In this document: one piece after another, positions 37,937 through 46,689 of the stretch
Layout: each line of letters starts with the position of its first letter
How positions within the stretch are numbered: the first letter of the stretch is position 1
Source: Limobrevibacterium gyesilva
GTDB taxonomy: Bacteria; Pseudomonadota; Alphaproteobacteria; Acetobacterales; Acetobacteraceae
Direction: 5' to 3'
Length of the DNA stretch: 64,000 bases
Assembly (NCBI RefSeq): GCF_025989185.1
Contig: NZ_JAPDNT010000002.1
Span: 62,001-126,000, forward strand
The notes under the pieces: generated by a model
Database searches by the model: none
Told to the model about the DNA's origin: nothing
What the model saw: only the letters and a program-made list of their open reading frames with translations
Program-made: the position numbers and the translations under genes

Positions 37937-38925
37937 GCGGTCACCCGGTCGCCGATCAGCCCCACCGACAGGCAGTAGAAATCCGAGGGATTGTAGCGGC
38001 GGATCGCCAGGAAGTTCGGGTGGCAGGCCAGGAACGCCTCGCCGCCCGGTCCGCCCGGCTGGATCACCGCGGCCATGGCATCCGCCGGCAGGGCGGCGCG
38101 GACCGGCTGCACGCCCAGCCGCGCCCAGTCCTCGATCCGCTTGCGGTTGTCGCGCCCGGCCATCGCGGGGTCGAACCCGCCGGGCAGGCGGGCCGGGACG
38201 CCCCAGGGCAGCCGGTCGCTCCAGCCGGATTTGGCGAGATAGTTGGCGACCGAGCCGAATACGTCGCCGACATCGCCCCAGATGTCGCGCTTGCCGGTGC
38301 CGGAGAAGTCCACGGCGAATTTCAGGAACGAGTCCGGCATGAACTGCGGCTGGCCCATCGCGCCCGCGTAGCTGCCGATCATCTTCTCGTGGGGAACGTC
38401 GCCGCTGTCGAGGATCTTCAGCGCGTCCATCAGCTCGCTGCGGAAGAAGGCCGCGCGGCGGCCCTCCCAGGCGAGCGTGGCCAGCGCCTCGATGACGTTG
38501 TAGCCGCCGCTGGACTGGCCGTAGTTCGATTCCAGGCCCCAGATGCCCATGATCGGACCGGCCGGCACCCGGAAGCGCTCGGTGACGCGGGCCAGCAAGG
38601 CGCGATGCTGGGCATAGAGCTCCCGCCCGCGGGCGATGCGCGCGTCGGAGACGATGCGGCTGCGGTACTGATCCCAGGTCATGGTGAACTCGGGCTGGCG
38701 GCGGTCCAGCTCGATGACCTTCTGGTTGACCTTCACGCCGGCGAAGGCGCGGTCCAGCGTGGCCTGGCGAATGCCGAGGCGCCGGGCGTCGGCTTTCACG
38801 CCGGCGACAAAGGCGGCGAAGCTGTCGGTGCCGGCGGCCGGCTTCGCGGCCGTCGGCGGCGCGGCGAACGCGGGCGCGGTCACGACCGCAGAGGCGGCGG
38901 CGAGCAGGGTGCGACGGTTGAGCAT
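37933..38925 (-). CDS. mltB: Lytic murein transglycosylase (MltB/SLT_2 family)
   Basis: This 330-residue enzyme cleaves peptidoglycan to 1,6-anhydro products. The catalytic Glu lies in MGIWGLESNYGQSSGGYNV, with the family segments SYAGAMGQPQFMPDSF and DIWGDVGDVFGSVANYL downstream. The N-terminus LNRRTLLAAASAV is a twin-arginine-like export signal. It opens the minus-strand run with rlpA and the D-Ala carboxypeptidase, so three peptidoglycan enzymes are grouped. The closest experimentally studied relatives are MltB-type; the C-terminal peptidoglycan-binding domain of some relatives is absent. Confidence 0.93.
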   Translation of the reverse strand: MLNRRTLLAAASAVVTAPAFAAPPTAAKPAAGTDSFAAFVAGVKADARRLGIRQATLDRAFAGVKVNQKVIELDRRQPEFTMTWDQYRSRIVSDARIARGRELYAQHRALLARVTERFRVPAGPIMGIWGLESNYGQSSGGYNVIEALATLAWEGRRAAFFRSELMDALKILDSGDVPHEKMIGSYAGAMGQPQFMPDSFLKFAVDFSGTGKRDIWGDVGDVFGSVANYLAKSGWSDRLPWGVPARLPGGFDPAMAGRDNRKRIEDWARLGVQPVRAALPADAMAAVIQPGGPGGEAFLACHPNFLAIRRYNPSDFYCLSVGLIGDRVTA

Positions 38926-39041
38926 GCAGCAGCATGTGCCACGGGAGGCGAGTCGCAGGCAATCACGTCGCGGCGACCCTGCGCCGTTGGCAGCATCCCG
39001 GCTTTGCGCCTTAATGACGCAGCAGCCGGAGGAGCCATCCA

Positions 39042-40439
39042 GTGAGCGTGACCCAGGTCCTATCCGAGTTCAGCGCGGGCATCCGCCTGGACGCCCTGCC
39101 GCAAGACGTCGCGCAGCGCGCCCGCTTCCTCGTCCTCGATCTCGTCGGCAACATCGTGCGCGCCCGCCACGACGCCGAAAGCACGCCGCCGCTGCTGTCC
39201 GCCGCCCGCGCGCTCGGTTTCGCCGCCGGCAATTCCGGCGTGTTCGGCGACGCCTCGCGCTACACCCCCGCCGGCGCCGCCTTCCTGAACGGCGCGCTGG
39301 CGCATTCGCTCGATTTCGACGACACCCATGCCGCCGGCTCGCTGCATCCGGGCGCACCGGTGATCCCGGCCGCACTGGCCGCCGGCGAGATGGCCGGCGC
39401 CAAAGGGGCCGACGTTCTGGCGGCGATCGTGGCCGGCTACGAGGTCACCTGCCGGGTGGCGCTCGCCCTCCCCGCCGGCGAGCACTACAACCGCGGCTTC
39501 CACCCCACCGCCACCTGCGGGGTGTTCGGCGCCGCCGCCGCCGCCGCGCGCGTGTTCGGCCTGCCGGCGGCGGACATCGCCTCGGCGCTGGGCATCGCCT
39601 TGAGCCAGTCCGGGGGCAGCCTGCAGTTCCTGGCCAACGGCGCCTGGACCAAGCGCTTCCAGGTCGGCTGGGCGGCAATGGCGGGGCTCGCCGCCGCCAC
39701 GCTGGCGCGCGAAGGCTTCAAGGGGGCCGCCGAGGCGCTGGAGGGCAAGCACGGCTTCATGCGCGCCTACGCCCCGAACCCGACGCCGGAGCGCGCGCTG
39801 CAGGACCTCGGCACGGTCTACGAGCTGATGAACACCGCGGTGAAGCCGTATCCGAGCTGCCGCTACGGCCATGCCGGCATCGACGCGGCGCTGCTGCTGC
39901 GCGCCGAGCTCGACCTCAAGCCCGAGGAGATCGAGAGCGTCACCTACGGCCTGTCCAACGCCGGCATGCTGCTGGTCGGGCTGCCGGCGGAGAAGAAGGC
40001 CAACCCGCAGAACGTCGTGGACGGCCAGTTCAGCGGCCCGTTCGTGCTGTCGAGCGCGCTGGTCACGGGCGCGATGGGCTGGGACAGCTACAAGTTGCTG
40101 AACGACCCGGTGATCCGCGCACTGCTGGCGAAGGTGCGCTGCGAGCACGATCCGGAGATCGAAGCCGAGTTCCCCCGCAACATGTCCGGCAAGATCACCC
40201 TGAAGGCGCGCGGCCAGAGCTTCGTGAAGAAAGTGGTGGTGCCGAAGGGCGAGCCCGACAACTTCCTGACCGAGGCCGAGCTGCGGGCGAAGTTCGCCGG
40301 GCTGGCCGCGTCCGTGCTGGGTGCGGACCGCAGCGCAGGGCTCGCCGACGCCGTGCTGGCGATCGACGGCACCGCCGACATCGCCGCGCTGATGCGCATG
40401 GCGGCGCCGATGCTGTCGGCGCGGCTGGCCGGCGATTGA
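39042..40439 (+). CDS. MmgE/PrpD family protein
   Basis: This 465-residue protein belongs to the 2-methylcitrate dehydratase/cis-aconitate decarboxylase/immune-responsive gene family. Family stretches include FLNGALAHSLDFDDTHAAGS, HPTATCGVFGAAAAAARV and KPYPSCRYGHAGIDAAL. Members dehydrate or decarboxylate tricarboxylic or related acids, but many are uncharacterised, and no prpB/prpC genes lie nearby. The start is GTG 39042 with CCGGAGGAG upstream. Its TGA overlaps the TTG start of the acetyltransferase gene. Confidence 0.92.
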   Translation: MSVTQVLSEFSAGIRLDALPQDVAQRARFLVLDLVGNIVRARHDAESTPPLLSAARALGFAAGNSGVFGDASRYTPAGAAFLNGALAHSLDFDDTHAAGSLHPGAPVIPAALAAGEMAGAKGADVLAAIVAGYEVTCRVALALPAGEHYNRGFHPTATCGVFGAAAAAARVFGLPAADIASALGIALSQSGGSLQFLANGAWTKRFQVGWAAMAGLAAATLAREGFKGAAEALEGKHGFMRAYAPNPTPERALQDLGTVYELMNTAVKPYPSCRYGHAGIDAALLLRAELDLKPEEIESVTYGLSNAGMLLVGLPAEKKANPQNVVDGQFSGPFVLSSALVTGAMGWDSYKLLNDPVIRALLAKVRCEHDPEIEAEFPRNMSGKITLKARGQSFVKKVVVPKGEPDNFLTEAELRAKFAGLAASVLGADRSAGLADAVLAIDGTADIAALMRMAAPMLSARLAGD

Positions 40440-41326
40440 CCGGGGATCCCCGGGATCTCGGGCTGGCCTTCCGGGACCGCTACGGCGGCGACCCGGCGGC
40501 CCGGGACGCGCTCAACGGTCTGCTGCGCGAGGTGTTCGGGCTGGACCCCGCGATCCTGGACGTCGTCGGCGGCTGGGACCCGAGCTACACCCCGTTCTCC
40601 TGGTTCGATGCCGACGGGCGCTGTGTCGCCAATGCCGCCGCGATCGCGCTGCCGCTGGTCGTGGCTGGCGTGCGGATCGAGGCGCTGGGCATCCAGTCGG
40701 TGGCGGTGCATCCGGCGTGGCGCGGGCGCGGGTTGTTCCGCGACCTCATGGGCCGGGTGCTGGCCTGGTGCGACGCACGGGCGCGGCTGGTGCTGCTGAT
40801 GACCGCGACACCGGCGCTGTATGACCGCTTCAGCTTTCGCGGGGTGCCCGAGCACGATTTCGCCGGCCCGGCGCCACGGCCCTTGCCGGCCGGCATGGCG
40901 CGCAGACTGATGCCGGGGCGTCCGGACGACATCGCTTTCCTGCGCCGGATGCTGGCGGCGCGCGCCCCGGTCTCCGCTGTCGTCGCCGTGGCGGAGAACG
41001 CGACGATGTTCCTGTACAAAGTCGCCACCCGCGACGGCATAGCCCTGCACCATGTGCCGGACCTCGACGCCGTGGTGGCCACCGTGACGCCGGATGCGGA
41101 AACGCTGCGCCTGATCGATGTGGTGGCGCCGCGGATCCCGCCGTTGGCTGGCATTCTTGGCGCCCTCGGCGTGGCGCCTTCACGCGCGGAGGTGTACTTC
41201 CCGCCGGATCGCCTGGGCTGGGACGCCTGCGCGCGGCCCGCTCCCGGCCCGGCGCGGCTGATGGCGCGCGGTCCCTTCGTGCCCGAGGGCACGGTGTTCA
41301 TGCTGCCACCGACCGCCGCGTTCTGA
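40436..41326 (+). CDS. GNAT-family N-acetyltransferase
   Basis: This 296-residue protein has an acetyl-CoA binding core in its first half: IQSVAVHPAWRGRGLFRDLM carries the R/Q-x-x-G-x-G/A loop. TPALYDRFSFRGV is the usual late strand. The second half (about residue 150 on) is a less conserved SCP2/Eis-like extension. The start is inferred at TTG 40436, which overlaps the PrpD stop (TTGA) and gives a protein beginning just before the first conserved segment; no ATG or GTG fits. The acceptor is unknown. It ends 29 bases inside the convergent MFS gene. Confidence 0.82.
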   Translation: MTGDPRDLGLAFRDRYGGDPAARDALNGLLREVFGLDPAILDVVGGWDPSYTPFSWFDADGRCVANAAAIALPLVVAGVRIEALGIQSVAVHPAWRGRGLFRDLMGRVLAWCDARARLVLLMTATPALYDRFSFRGVPEHDFAGPAPRPLPAGMARRLMPGRPDDIAFLRRMLAARAPVSAVVAVAENATMFLYKVATRDGIALHHVPDLDAVVATVTPDAETLRLIDVVAPRIPPLAGILGALGVAPSRAEVYFPPDRLGWDACARPAPGPARLMARGPFVPEGTVFMLPPTAAF

Positions 41327-42503
41327 CCTGCCTGGCGCCGATTGCCCGCGCCACCACATCGACCGCCAGCGCCAGCGCCAGCGCAGCGGCGGCCACGGCG
41401 AACAGCGGCGCATAGGCCCCTCCGGTCTGCGCGAACAGGAACGAAAGACCGTAGGCGACTGCCGCCTGGAACAGCGCGAAAGAGGCCGTGGCCGCGCCCC
41501 ACAGCGCCCGCTGCTGCGCAGGGTCGCCGGCCGCGAATTCGTGGAGACGGCCGAGAACCAGCGGCACGATCCCCGGCGTGAAGGCGCCCATGACGATGCA
41601 GGAGACGGCAAGCGGCAGGGTGCCGGTCGTCAGGATCGGCAGGATCACCGCCGCCGCCTGCACCACGAAGCCCAGCCGCAACGCGGTCCCGAACCCGGCC
41701 CGGTCCCCGACCCAGCCGGTGGCCATCGGGCCGGCGATGGCGGCGAATCCGTACAGTACCCAGAAGCCCGCACCCGCCTCGATCCCACGGCCGAGGCCGC
41801 GGGCCACGAAATCCACCAGGAACACCATGTGCGGCACCACGCCGACCGCATTCAGGCCGTATTCCAGCACCACCGCCCGTGCCGCCAGCGACGATCGCGC
41901 CGGGGGGGCCCTACGGGTCGCTGGAGCCACGCCGGCATCCGGCCAGCTGCGCCAGCACAGCGCGGTCAGCACCAGCGACAGCGCGCCCAGGACGCACCAG
42001 GTGGCGGCGATCCCGGCCTCCAGCAGCAACGGCACCAGGGTTCCTGATGCCGCCACACCCAGGCCGACGCCGGTGAAGATGAAGCCCCCGACCCGGCCGC
42101 GCAGCGCCGCCGGTGTGGAGGCCAGAACGGCCGGCGCCGCCAGGATCATGATCACGCCGCCAGCGAAGCCCGCGGCGAAGCGCCAGGCGAAGAACCACGC
42201 GAACGGCAGCCTGATGGCGCAGGCCAGGAACGCCACCCCCACCAACAGCATCATGCCGCGCAACACCGGCCGCACCGGCACCCTGGCGGCGATGCGTTGC
42301 GTGAGCAGCGCGCCAGCGAGGTATCCGGCCAGGTTGGCGGCGCCGAGATAGGCCGCCTGCCCCGGGCTGAACCACGCTGCGCCGATCAGGACCGGGATCA
42401 GCGGCGTGTAGGCGAAGCGCGCCAGCCCGATGCCCACCAGGCTTGAACACAGCCCGGCGAACGCTGCCTTTGCCGGCACCATGCGGCCCATCGCGCCCTC
42501 CAT
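41298..42503 (-). CDS. YbfB/YjiJ family MFS transporter
   Basis: This 401-residue, 12-helix inner-membrane transporter opens with the family hallmark LVGIGLARFAYTPLIPVL. It has GYLAGALLTQRIAARVPVRP in the helix 2-3 loop and GWVGDRAGFGTALRLGF in the second half. The substrates of this family are poorly known. It follows a LysR gene on the same strand, and a LysR-type box (42569-42585) lies about 70 bases before its ATG. A stretch of the C-terminus overlaps the convergent acetyltransferase gene. Confidence 0.9.
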   Translation of the reverse strand: MEGAMGRMVPAKAAFAGLCSSLVGIGLARFAYTPLIPVLIGAAWFSPGQAAYLGAANLAGYLAGALLTQRIAARVPVRPVLRGMMLLVGVAFLACAIRLPFAWFFAWRFAAGFAGGVIMILAAPAVLASTPAALRGRVGGFIFTGVGLGVAASGTLVPLLLEAGIAATWCVLGALSLVLTALCWRSWPDAGVAPATRRAPPARSSLAARAVVLEYGLNAVGVVPHMVFLVDFVARGLGRGIEAGAGFWVLYGFAAIAGPMATGWVGDRAGFGTALRLGFVVQAAAVILPILTTGTLPLAVSCIVMGAFTPGIVPLVLGRLHEFAAGDPAQQRALWGAATASFALFQAAVAYGLSFLFAQTGGAYAPLFAVAAAALALALAVDVVARAIGARQVRTRRSVAA

Positions 42504-42568
42504 CCCGATGTCCGGAGCAGCCTAGGAGCGCTGATCCATCACGGATAATGGTTTGTTCAGGCGACAGG

Positions 42569-42585
42569 CATCTGAGAATAAGATG
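42569..42585. promoter_or_regulatory. Candidate LysR-type binding box (ATC-N9-GAT)
   Basis: CATCTGAGAATAAGATG is a palindrome with 5-base arms and contains the ATC-N9-GAT spacing typical of LysR-type operators. It lies between the end of a LysR gene and the MFS gene, in a short AT-richer stretch (ggataatggtttgttc). It may be the site through which the regulator controls the MFS pump. Confidence 0.4.
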
Positions 42586-42588
42586 AAT

Positions 42589-43470
42589 CTACCCCGCCAG
42601 CCGCATCGGCGCCGGCCGTGCCGCATCGAGGAAGGCGGCCATGGCGCTGGAAAGGTGCGCGTCGGCGCGGCGGATGAACATGGTTTCCACCCGCGCCTCC
42701 GCCGGGGGAAGCTCGTGCGTCGCCACCCGCCCCTCCCGCGCATCGGCGGCCACAACGGCGCGGGGCAGCAGCGTGACGCCGATGCCGGCGCCGACGCAGC
42801 CGATGATGCCGCCCAGGGTGCCGAACTCCATCGGCCGGACGCCGACGACGCCGCGCATGGCCAGGAACGCTTCCAGCCGCTGGCGATAGGCGCAGCCGGC
42901 GCGGAACACGATCATCTTCAGCCCGGCCTGCCGCGACAGATCGGCAGGATCGCGCACGCCGGGCGCGGTCACCAGGACCAGCTCCTCGCGGAACACCGCC
43001 GCTTCGGCCAGCGCCGGATGCTGCACGGGGCCGACCACGAAGGCGCCGTCCAGCCGGTGCTCCAGCACCTCGGTGATCAGGCAGGCGGAGGTGTTGGTGA
43101 CCAGGGTCAGATCCACATGCGGATGCGCCGAGGTGAAGGCCGACAGGATCGGCGGCAGGCGCAGGGCGGCGGTGGTTTCCAGGCTGCCGATCATCAACGC
43201 GCCGCGCGCGACGCCGTCATCGATCACCGCCAGCCGTGCCTGCGCCAGCAGCTCGGCCATCTGCTCCGCATACGGCAGCAGGCGCCGCCCGGCCTCGGTC
43301 AGCGTGACGCCGCTGTGGTGGCGATGGAACAGCGCCGCGCCCAGTTCCTGCTCCAGCATGCGGATGCGGGTGGTGACGTTGGACTGCACCGTGTTGAGCA
43401 CGGCGGCGGCGCGGCCCATGCCGCCCGCGCGTGCCACCGCCTGGAAGATCCGCAGGTCCGATGCGTCCAT
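42589..43470 (-). CDS. LysR family transcriptional regulator
   Basis: This 293-residue regulator has a winged helix-turn-helix at residues about 1-60 (MDASDLRIFQAVARAGGMGR, TVQSNVTTRIRMLEQELG). Its effector domain has IGSLETTAALRLP and IIGCVGAGIGVTLLP. It starts 4 bases after the RidA stop and is followed by the MFS gene, so the three form one unit. The inducer is unknown; the RidA partner hints at amino-acid or imine metabolism. Confidence 0.92.
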   Translation of the reverse strand: MDASDLRIFQAVARAGGMGRAAAVLNTVQSNVTTRIRMLEQELGAALFHRHHSGVTLTEAGRRLLPYAEQMAELLAQARLAVIDDGVARGALMIGSLETTAALRLPPILSAFTSAHPHVDLTLVTNTSACLITEVLEHRLDGAFVVGPVQHPALAEAAVFREELVLVTAPGVRDPADLSRQAGLKMIVFRAGCAYRQRLEAFLAMRGVVGVRPMEFGTLGGIIGCVGAGIGVTLLPRAVVAADAREGRVATHELPPAEARVETMFIRRADAHLSSAMAAFLDAARPAPMRLAG

Positions 43471-43474
43471 CGTG

Positions 43475-43936
43475 TCAGCCTTTCAGCAGGACAATCGCCT
43501 CGATCTCCACCGAGATATCGTTCGGCAGGCTGCCCATGCCAACGGCCGAGCGCGCCGGGCGGCCGTTTTCGCCGAACACGTCGACGAACAGGTCGGTGCA
43601 GCCATTGATCACCTTCGGATGCTCGCCGAAATCGGGCACCGCGTTGACCATGCCGAGAACCTTCAGGATCGTGTCGACACGATCGAGCGAGCCCAATGCC
43701 GCGCGCATGTTGGTCAGCAGGTTGAGGCCGCATTGCCGGGCGGCCTGATAGGCCTGGTCGACGGTCAGCACCGCGCCGACCTTGCCGGTGGTGCTGCTGC
43801 CGTCGGCGTGGCGCGGGCCGACGCCGGACATGAACAGCAGCCCGCCACCGATGCGATACGGCACGTAGTTGCCGATCGGCTTCGGCGGTGGGGGCAGGAC
43901 CAGTCCAAGCTCGGTCACGCGTGCCTCGGCGCTCAT
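43475..43936 (-). CDS. RidA family protein
   Basis: This 153-residue member of the RidA/YjgF/UK114 family, trimeric in known members, deaminates reactive enamine/imine intermediates. The catalytic-type Arg is in GRPARSAVGMGSLPNDISVE, followed by the conserved VEIEAIVLLKG end. The Pro-rich start (VLPPPPKPIGNYVPYR) matches the YjgF-like subgroup with a slightly longer N-terminus. The start is set at ATG 43936, preceded by GAGGGAG; an in-frame ATG nine codons upstream lacks an RBS. Confidence 0.91.
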   Translation of the reverse strand: MSAEARVTELGLVLPPPPKPIGNYVPYRIGGGLLFMSGVGPRHADGSSTTGKVGAVLTVDQAYQAARQCGLNLLTNMRAALGSLDRVDTILKVLGMVNAVPDFGEHPKVINGCTDLFVDVFGENGRPARSAVGMGSLPNDISVEIEAIVLLKG

Positions 43937-43971
43937 GCGCGCTTCTCCCTCGTTGCTACACATGGAACGCG

Positions 43972-44979
43972 TCAGAACCGGACCGACAAGGCAAGCGAGC
44001 CGAACTGGTGCAGGCCGCCCTTCTGGTGGCGGAATTCCTGCGTCTGCACCACTTGCGTGTAACTCAGCCGCGCGCCGTAGGCGAGCACCGCGAAACCGAA
44101 CTGCGCCTCGCCGACATAAGGGATGCGCTTCACGCTGTTGCTGTTCTGGAAGATGTTGCCGTCCAGCGTGATGTCATGCGCCACCGCCTGGCCGTTCCCG
44201 CCGGCGAAAAAATACCAGCCGAATTTCCGCGTCCGCGTGAAAGCGTCGCCGCCGGACAGGCCCGGGCGCACCCGCGCCACGCCGAAATCGGCGTCAAGCC
44301 CCTGGCCCACACGGAACGTGACGCCGGTCAGCGCATAGACGCGCACGGTGCCGACACCGGCGGTCAGCTCCGGCAGCGCTTCGGTTTCCAGGTTGCCGAT
44401 GGTGCCGGTTTTCAGGCGCCAGACGCGGCTGCTGGTGATCTGCAGCATCGGCTCGTTGTTCAGCTGGGTGTCCCAGCCGAAGTCCTTCTTCTGGCCGATC
44501 ACGCTGTGGACGAAGTCCTGCGCCTGCTTTCCCAGCGCGGCGGGGCCGACCATGCCCAGGCCCAGGGTGAAGGTGCTGCGGCTGGTGGCGGTGTCGGAGA
44601 TCAGGCCGAACGTACCCATCATCACGCCGGCATAGGGCCGGTCGCCCGGGGGCGGAATCGCCACCTTGGTGTCGAACGGCGTGTAGATCTGCTGCGTGAG
44701 GTCGAACACCATGCGCTGGCGGCCGTTGCCCCACAGCTTCTGCCCGACCCCGGCGAGCCAGTCCGGTGCGGCGTCGGTGGGCGATGCCCAGCTGATGCGC
44801 AGGCCGTTGGTGTAGTACCGGTCCGTCACGGTCGCCGAGCTGACCGACGCGTTCTCGTCCTGGATGGTCCACACGCTGGACGGATCGGCCGGCGGCAGTT
44901 GCGCCAGCGCCGGGCCGCAGACAAGCGCGGCGCCGGCCAGTGCGGCGGTGCAAAGCAGCTGGCGAGGGCGATGGGTCAT
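43972..44979 (-). CDS. LpxR-like outer-membrane lipid A deacylase family protein (DUF2219)
   Basis: This 335-residue protein has a signal peptide (residues about 1-27, cleavage after PALAQ) and ends in a beta-barrel-like C-terminus with terminal Phe (LALSVRF). Family segments include VTDRYYTNGLRISW, DRPYAGVMMGTFGL and FGWDTQLNNEPMLQI. LpxR removes acyl groups from lipid A in enteric bacteria; distant members are often of unproven activity. ATG 44979 is used because it precedes the signal peptide with a GGAGATC RBS. It is followed by the ridA-lysR-MFS genes on the same strand. Confidence 0.82.
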   Translation of the reverse strand: MTHRPRQLLCTAALAGAALVCGPALAQLPPADPSSVWTIQDENASVSSATVTDRYYTNGLRISWASPTDAAPDWLAGVGQKLWGNGRQRMVFDLTQQIYTPFDTKVAIPPPGDRPYAGVMMGTFGLISDTATSRSTFTLGLGMVGPAALGKQAQDFVHSVIGQKKDFGWDTQLNNEPMLQITSSRVWRLKTGTIGNLETEALPELTAGVGTVRVYALTGVTFRVGQGLDADFGVARVRPGLSGGDAFTRTRKFGWYFFAGGNGQAVAHDITLDGNIFQNSNSVKRIPYVGEAQFGFAVLAYGARLSYTQVVQTQEFRHQKGGLHQFGSLALSVRF

Positions 44980-45059
44980 AGGATCTCCAGGGCGAACGCT
45001 GTCCGACAGATAACCTCTTGCCGAGCGATCCGGAACCCCCGACGAAGCATCGCACGACA

Positions 45060-45101
45060 ACCTGATGCACTCACGCCACAATCTGGTGCATTCACACCAC
45101 G
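45060..45101. repeat. Two 21-base direct repeats upstream of the LpxR-like gene
   Basis: Units 45060-45080 and 45081-45101 share 16 of 21 positions (CTG..GCA..CAC.CCAC), and a partial third copy (acctgacatg) follows. The 21-base period is two DNA helical turns. The second unit overlaps the end of the TPR gene. Together they lie 80-120 bases upstream of the LpxR-like start and could be a tandem operator. Confidence 0.4.
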
Positions 45102-46441
45102 ACCTGACATGCGGCGTCGCGCCAGCCGGCCCAGCGCTGGGGCGGCAAGGCGCGCCGCCCGGTGACGCGTTCGAGGATCATCCGCACGTCCGCGGTCAGG
45201 CCGGCCCGCAAGGCGGCGTCGAGGAAAAGCTGTTCCAGCACGTCCTGCTGGGTGTGGCTGCCGCCGAGGCGGTACATGCCGCTCAATGCCGGGCGCATGA
45301 GCGCCACCGCCTCGGCATGGCGGCCAGCACGGTGGGCGCGGACGGCCTCGCTCACCGGCAGGGCGTAGTCGCGCACGATCGGGGCCACGGTGCCGCCGGC
45401 ATTGCCGCCGGCGCGCATCGCGCCCACCAGCCGGTCCGCCGCATCGGCTCGCCCGGCGGCGGCCAGCGCCATCATCCAGTGCGGCAGGGTGAAGGCCGAC
45501 AGGCAGTCGCCGATGCGGGCCTCGGCCTTGTCGGCCAGCTCGTCCCAGCGCGCGCCGACAGCGATGCCCAGCCGTTCCAGCCGGAACAGCATGGATGCGG
45601 CGTTCTGGATGTCGATATAGACGTCCGGCTGGGCCATGGTCAGCGGCGAGGCTAGGTTGCGGAAGCGGGTGTCGTACAGCTCCAGCACGGTTGCCGTGTC
45701 GCCATGCTCCAGGTGGAACAGGGCGCAATGCCACCACAGATGGTGCTGCAGGTTGTTAGCGCCCTCCCAATGCGGCGCCAGCGCCGTCAGCCATTGCAGG
45801 CCCTCGCTGCGCCGGCCCTGCATCTCCATCACATGCGCGACGGCGTGGGCGGCCCAGAGATCGCCGGGGTCGATCTCGATCGCCCGCCGCCCGGACGGCT
45901 CCGCGGCCAGGTAGTTGCCGCATTCCTCCTGCGCGAAGCAGCGGCAGGCCAGCACCGCGGCATAGCCCGGCAGCGCTTCGGACCAGTGCGGCATCACCCG
46001 TTCCACCGAGGCCGCCATGTCCTGCGGCCGGCCGAGCCAGAAATTGGTGAAATGCGCGAGGCGGAAGGCCAGCACGTCGTGCGGGTGGTCGCCCAGGATG
46101 TGTTCCCAGACCGCGATCGCGCCGTCGATGTCGCCCCCTGCCCAGCGCCCCAGGGCATCGACATGGGCCTGCTCGCGCGGCGTGGCCCGCGCGGTCAGCC
46201 GGCGCGCCGTCTGCGCGGCCGCCTCCGCCACCGGCACCACCGCCTGCTTGTAGGCGAGCATGGCCACGTAGCCTTGCAGGCAATGCGCCAGCCCGAACGC
46301 GGGGGCCGCCTGCAGCAGGGCCGCGACCCGCTGCGGCAGGTCGGCACGGTATTTCAGGTATCCCATGACGGCATGGTCGAAGGCCGCGGCCGCGGCGTCG
46401 GAGTCCGTCGTGATCGTCAGTCCGTGAGCGTCCTGGCGCAT
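45092..46441 (-). CDS. TPR-containing protein (TTC38-like)
   Basis: This 449-residue soluble helical-repeat protein belongs to the tetratricopeptide-repeat-38-like bacterial group. It opens with AFDHAVMGYLKYRADLPQRV and carries repeats such as WAGGDIDGAIAVWEHILGDH and PGDLWAAHAVAHVMEMQGR. No signal peptide or membrane helix is seen. The role is unknown; the family probably mediates protein contacts. The start is ATG 46441 with an AGGAGAA RBS; a further in-frame ATG lies 10 codons upstream. It is divergent from ccmF. Confidence 0.86.
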   Translation of the reverse strand: MRQDAHGLTITTDSDAAAAAFDHAVMGYLKYRADLPQRVAALLQAAPAFGLAHCLQGYVAMLAYKQAVVPVAEAAAQTARRLTARATPREQAHVDALGRWAGGDIDGAIAVWEHILGDHPHDVLAFRLAHFTNFWLGRPQDMAASVERVMPHWSEALPGYAAVLACRCFAQEECGNYLAAEPSGRRAIEIDPGDLWAAHAVAHVMEMQGRRSEGLQWLTALAPHWEGANNLQHHLWWHCALFHLEHGDTATVLELYDTRFRNLASPLTMAQPDVYIDIQNAASMLFRLERLGIAVGARWDELADKAEARIGDCLSAFTLPHWMMALAAAGRADAADRLVGAMRAGGNAGGTVAPIVRDYALPVSEAVRAHRAGRHAEAVALMRPALSGMYRLGGSHTQQDVLEQLFLDAALRAGLTADVRMILERVTGRRALPPQRWAGWRDAACQVVV

Positions 46442-46689
46442 GGGGATTCTCCTGGGCGGCGACCTTTTCATGGTCCCCAGGGCCGGTCAACGCGGACGTG
46501 GCGCGCCTGCCCGGCGGCGCACCCTATCCTTCGCCCCCATTCTTTGCTTAATGGCGGCGTGCGAATTCAGTCCCTTGCCCCGCGGCCATCGGCCGTATTG
46601 CCGGGATCGCCGGGTGCGACCATGTGGTGCGTTGCCGCGCATGCGCTGCGTGCCCGCGATGCCGCGGTGGCGATCGAAGCGGGGAAAAC

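Noticed and set aside
37040-38962. Single 640-residue open frame covering rlpA and mltB
   Set aside because: The upstream part is an out-of-frame reading of mltB; rlpA begins at GTG 37936 with a clear lipoprotein signal.
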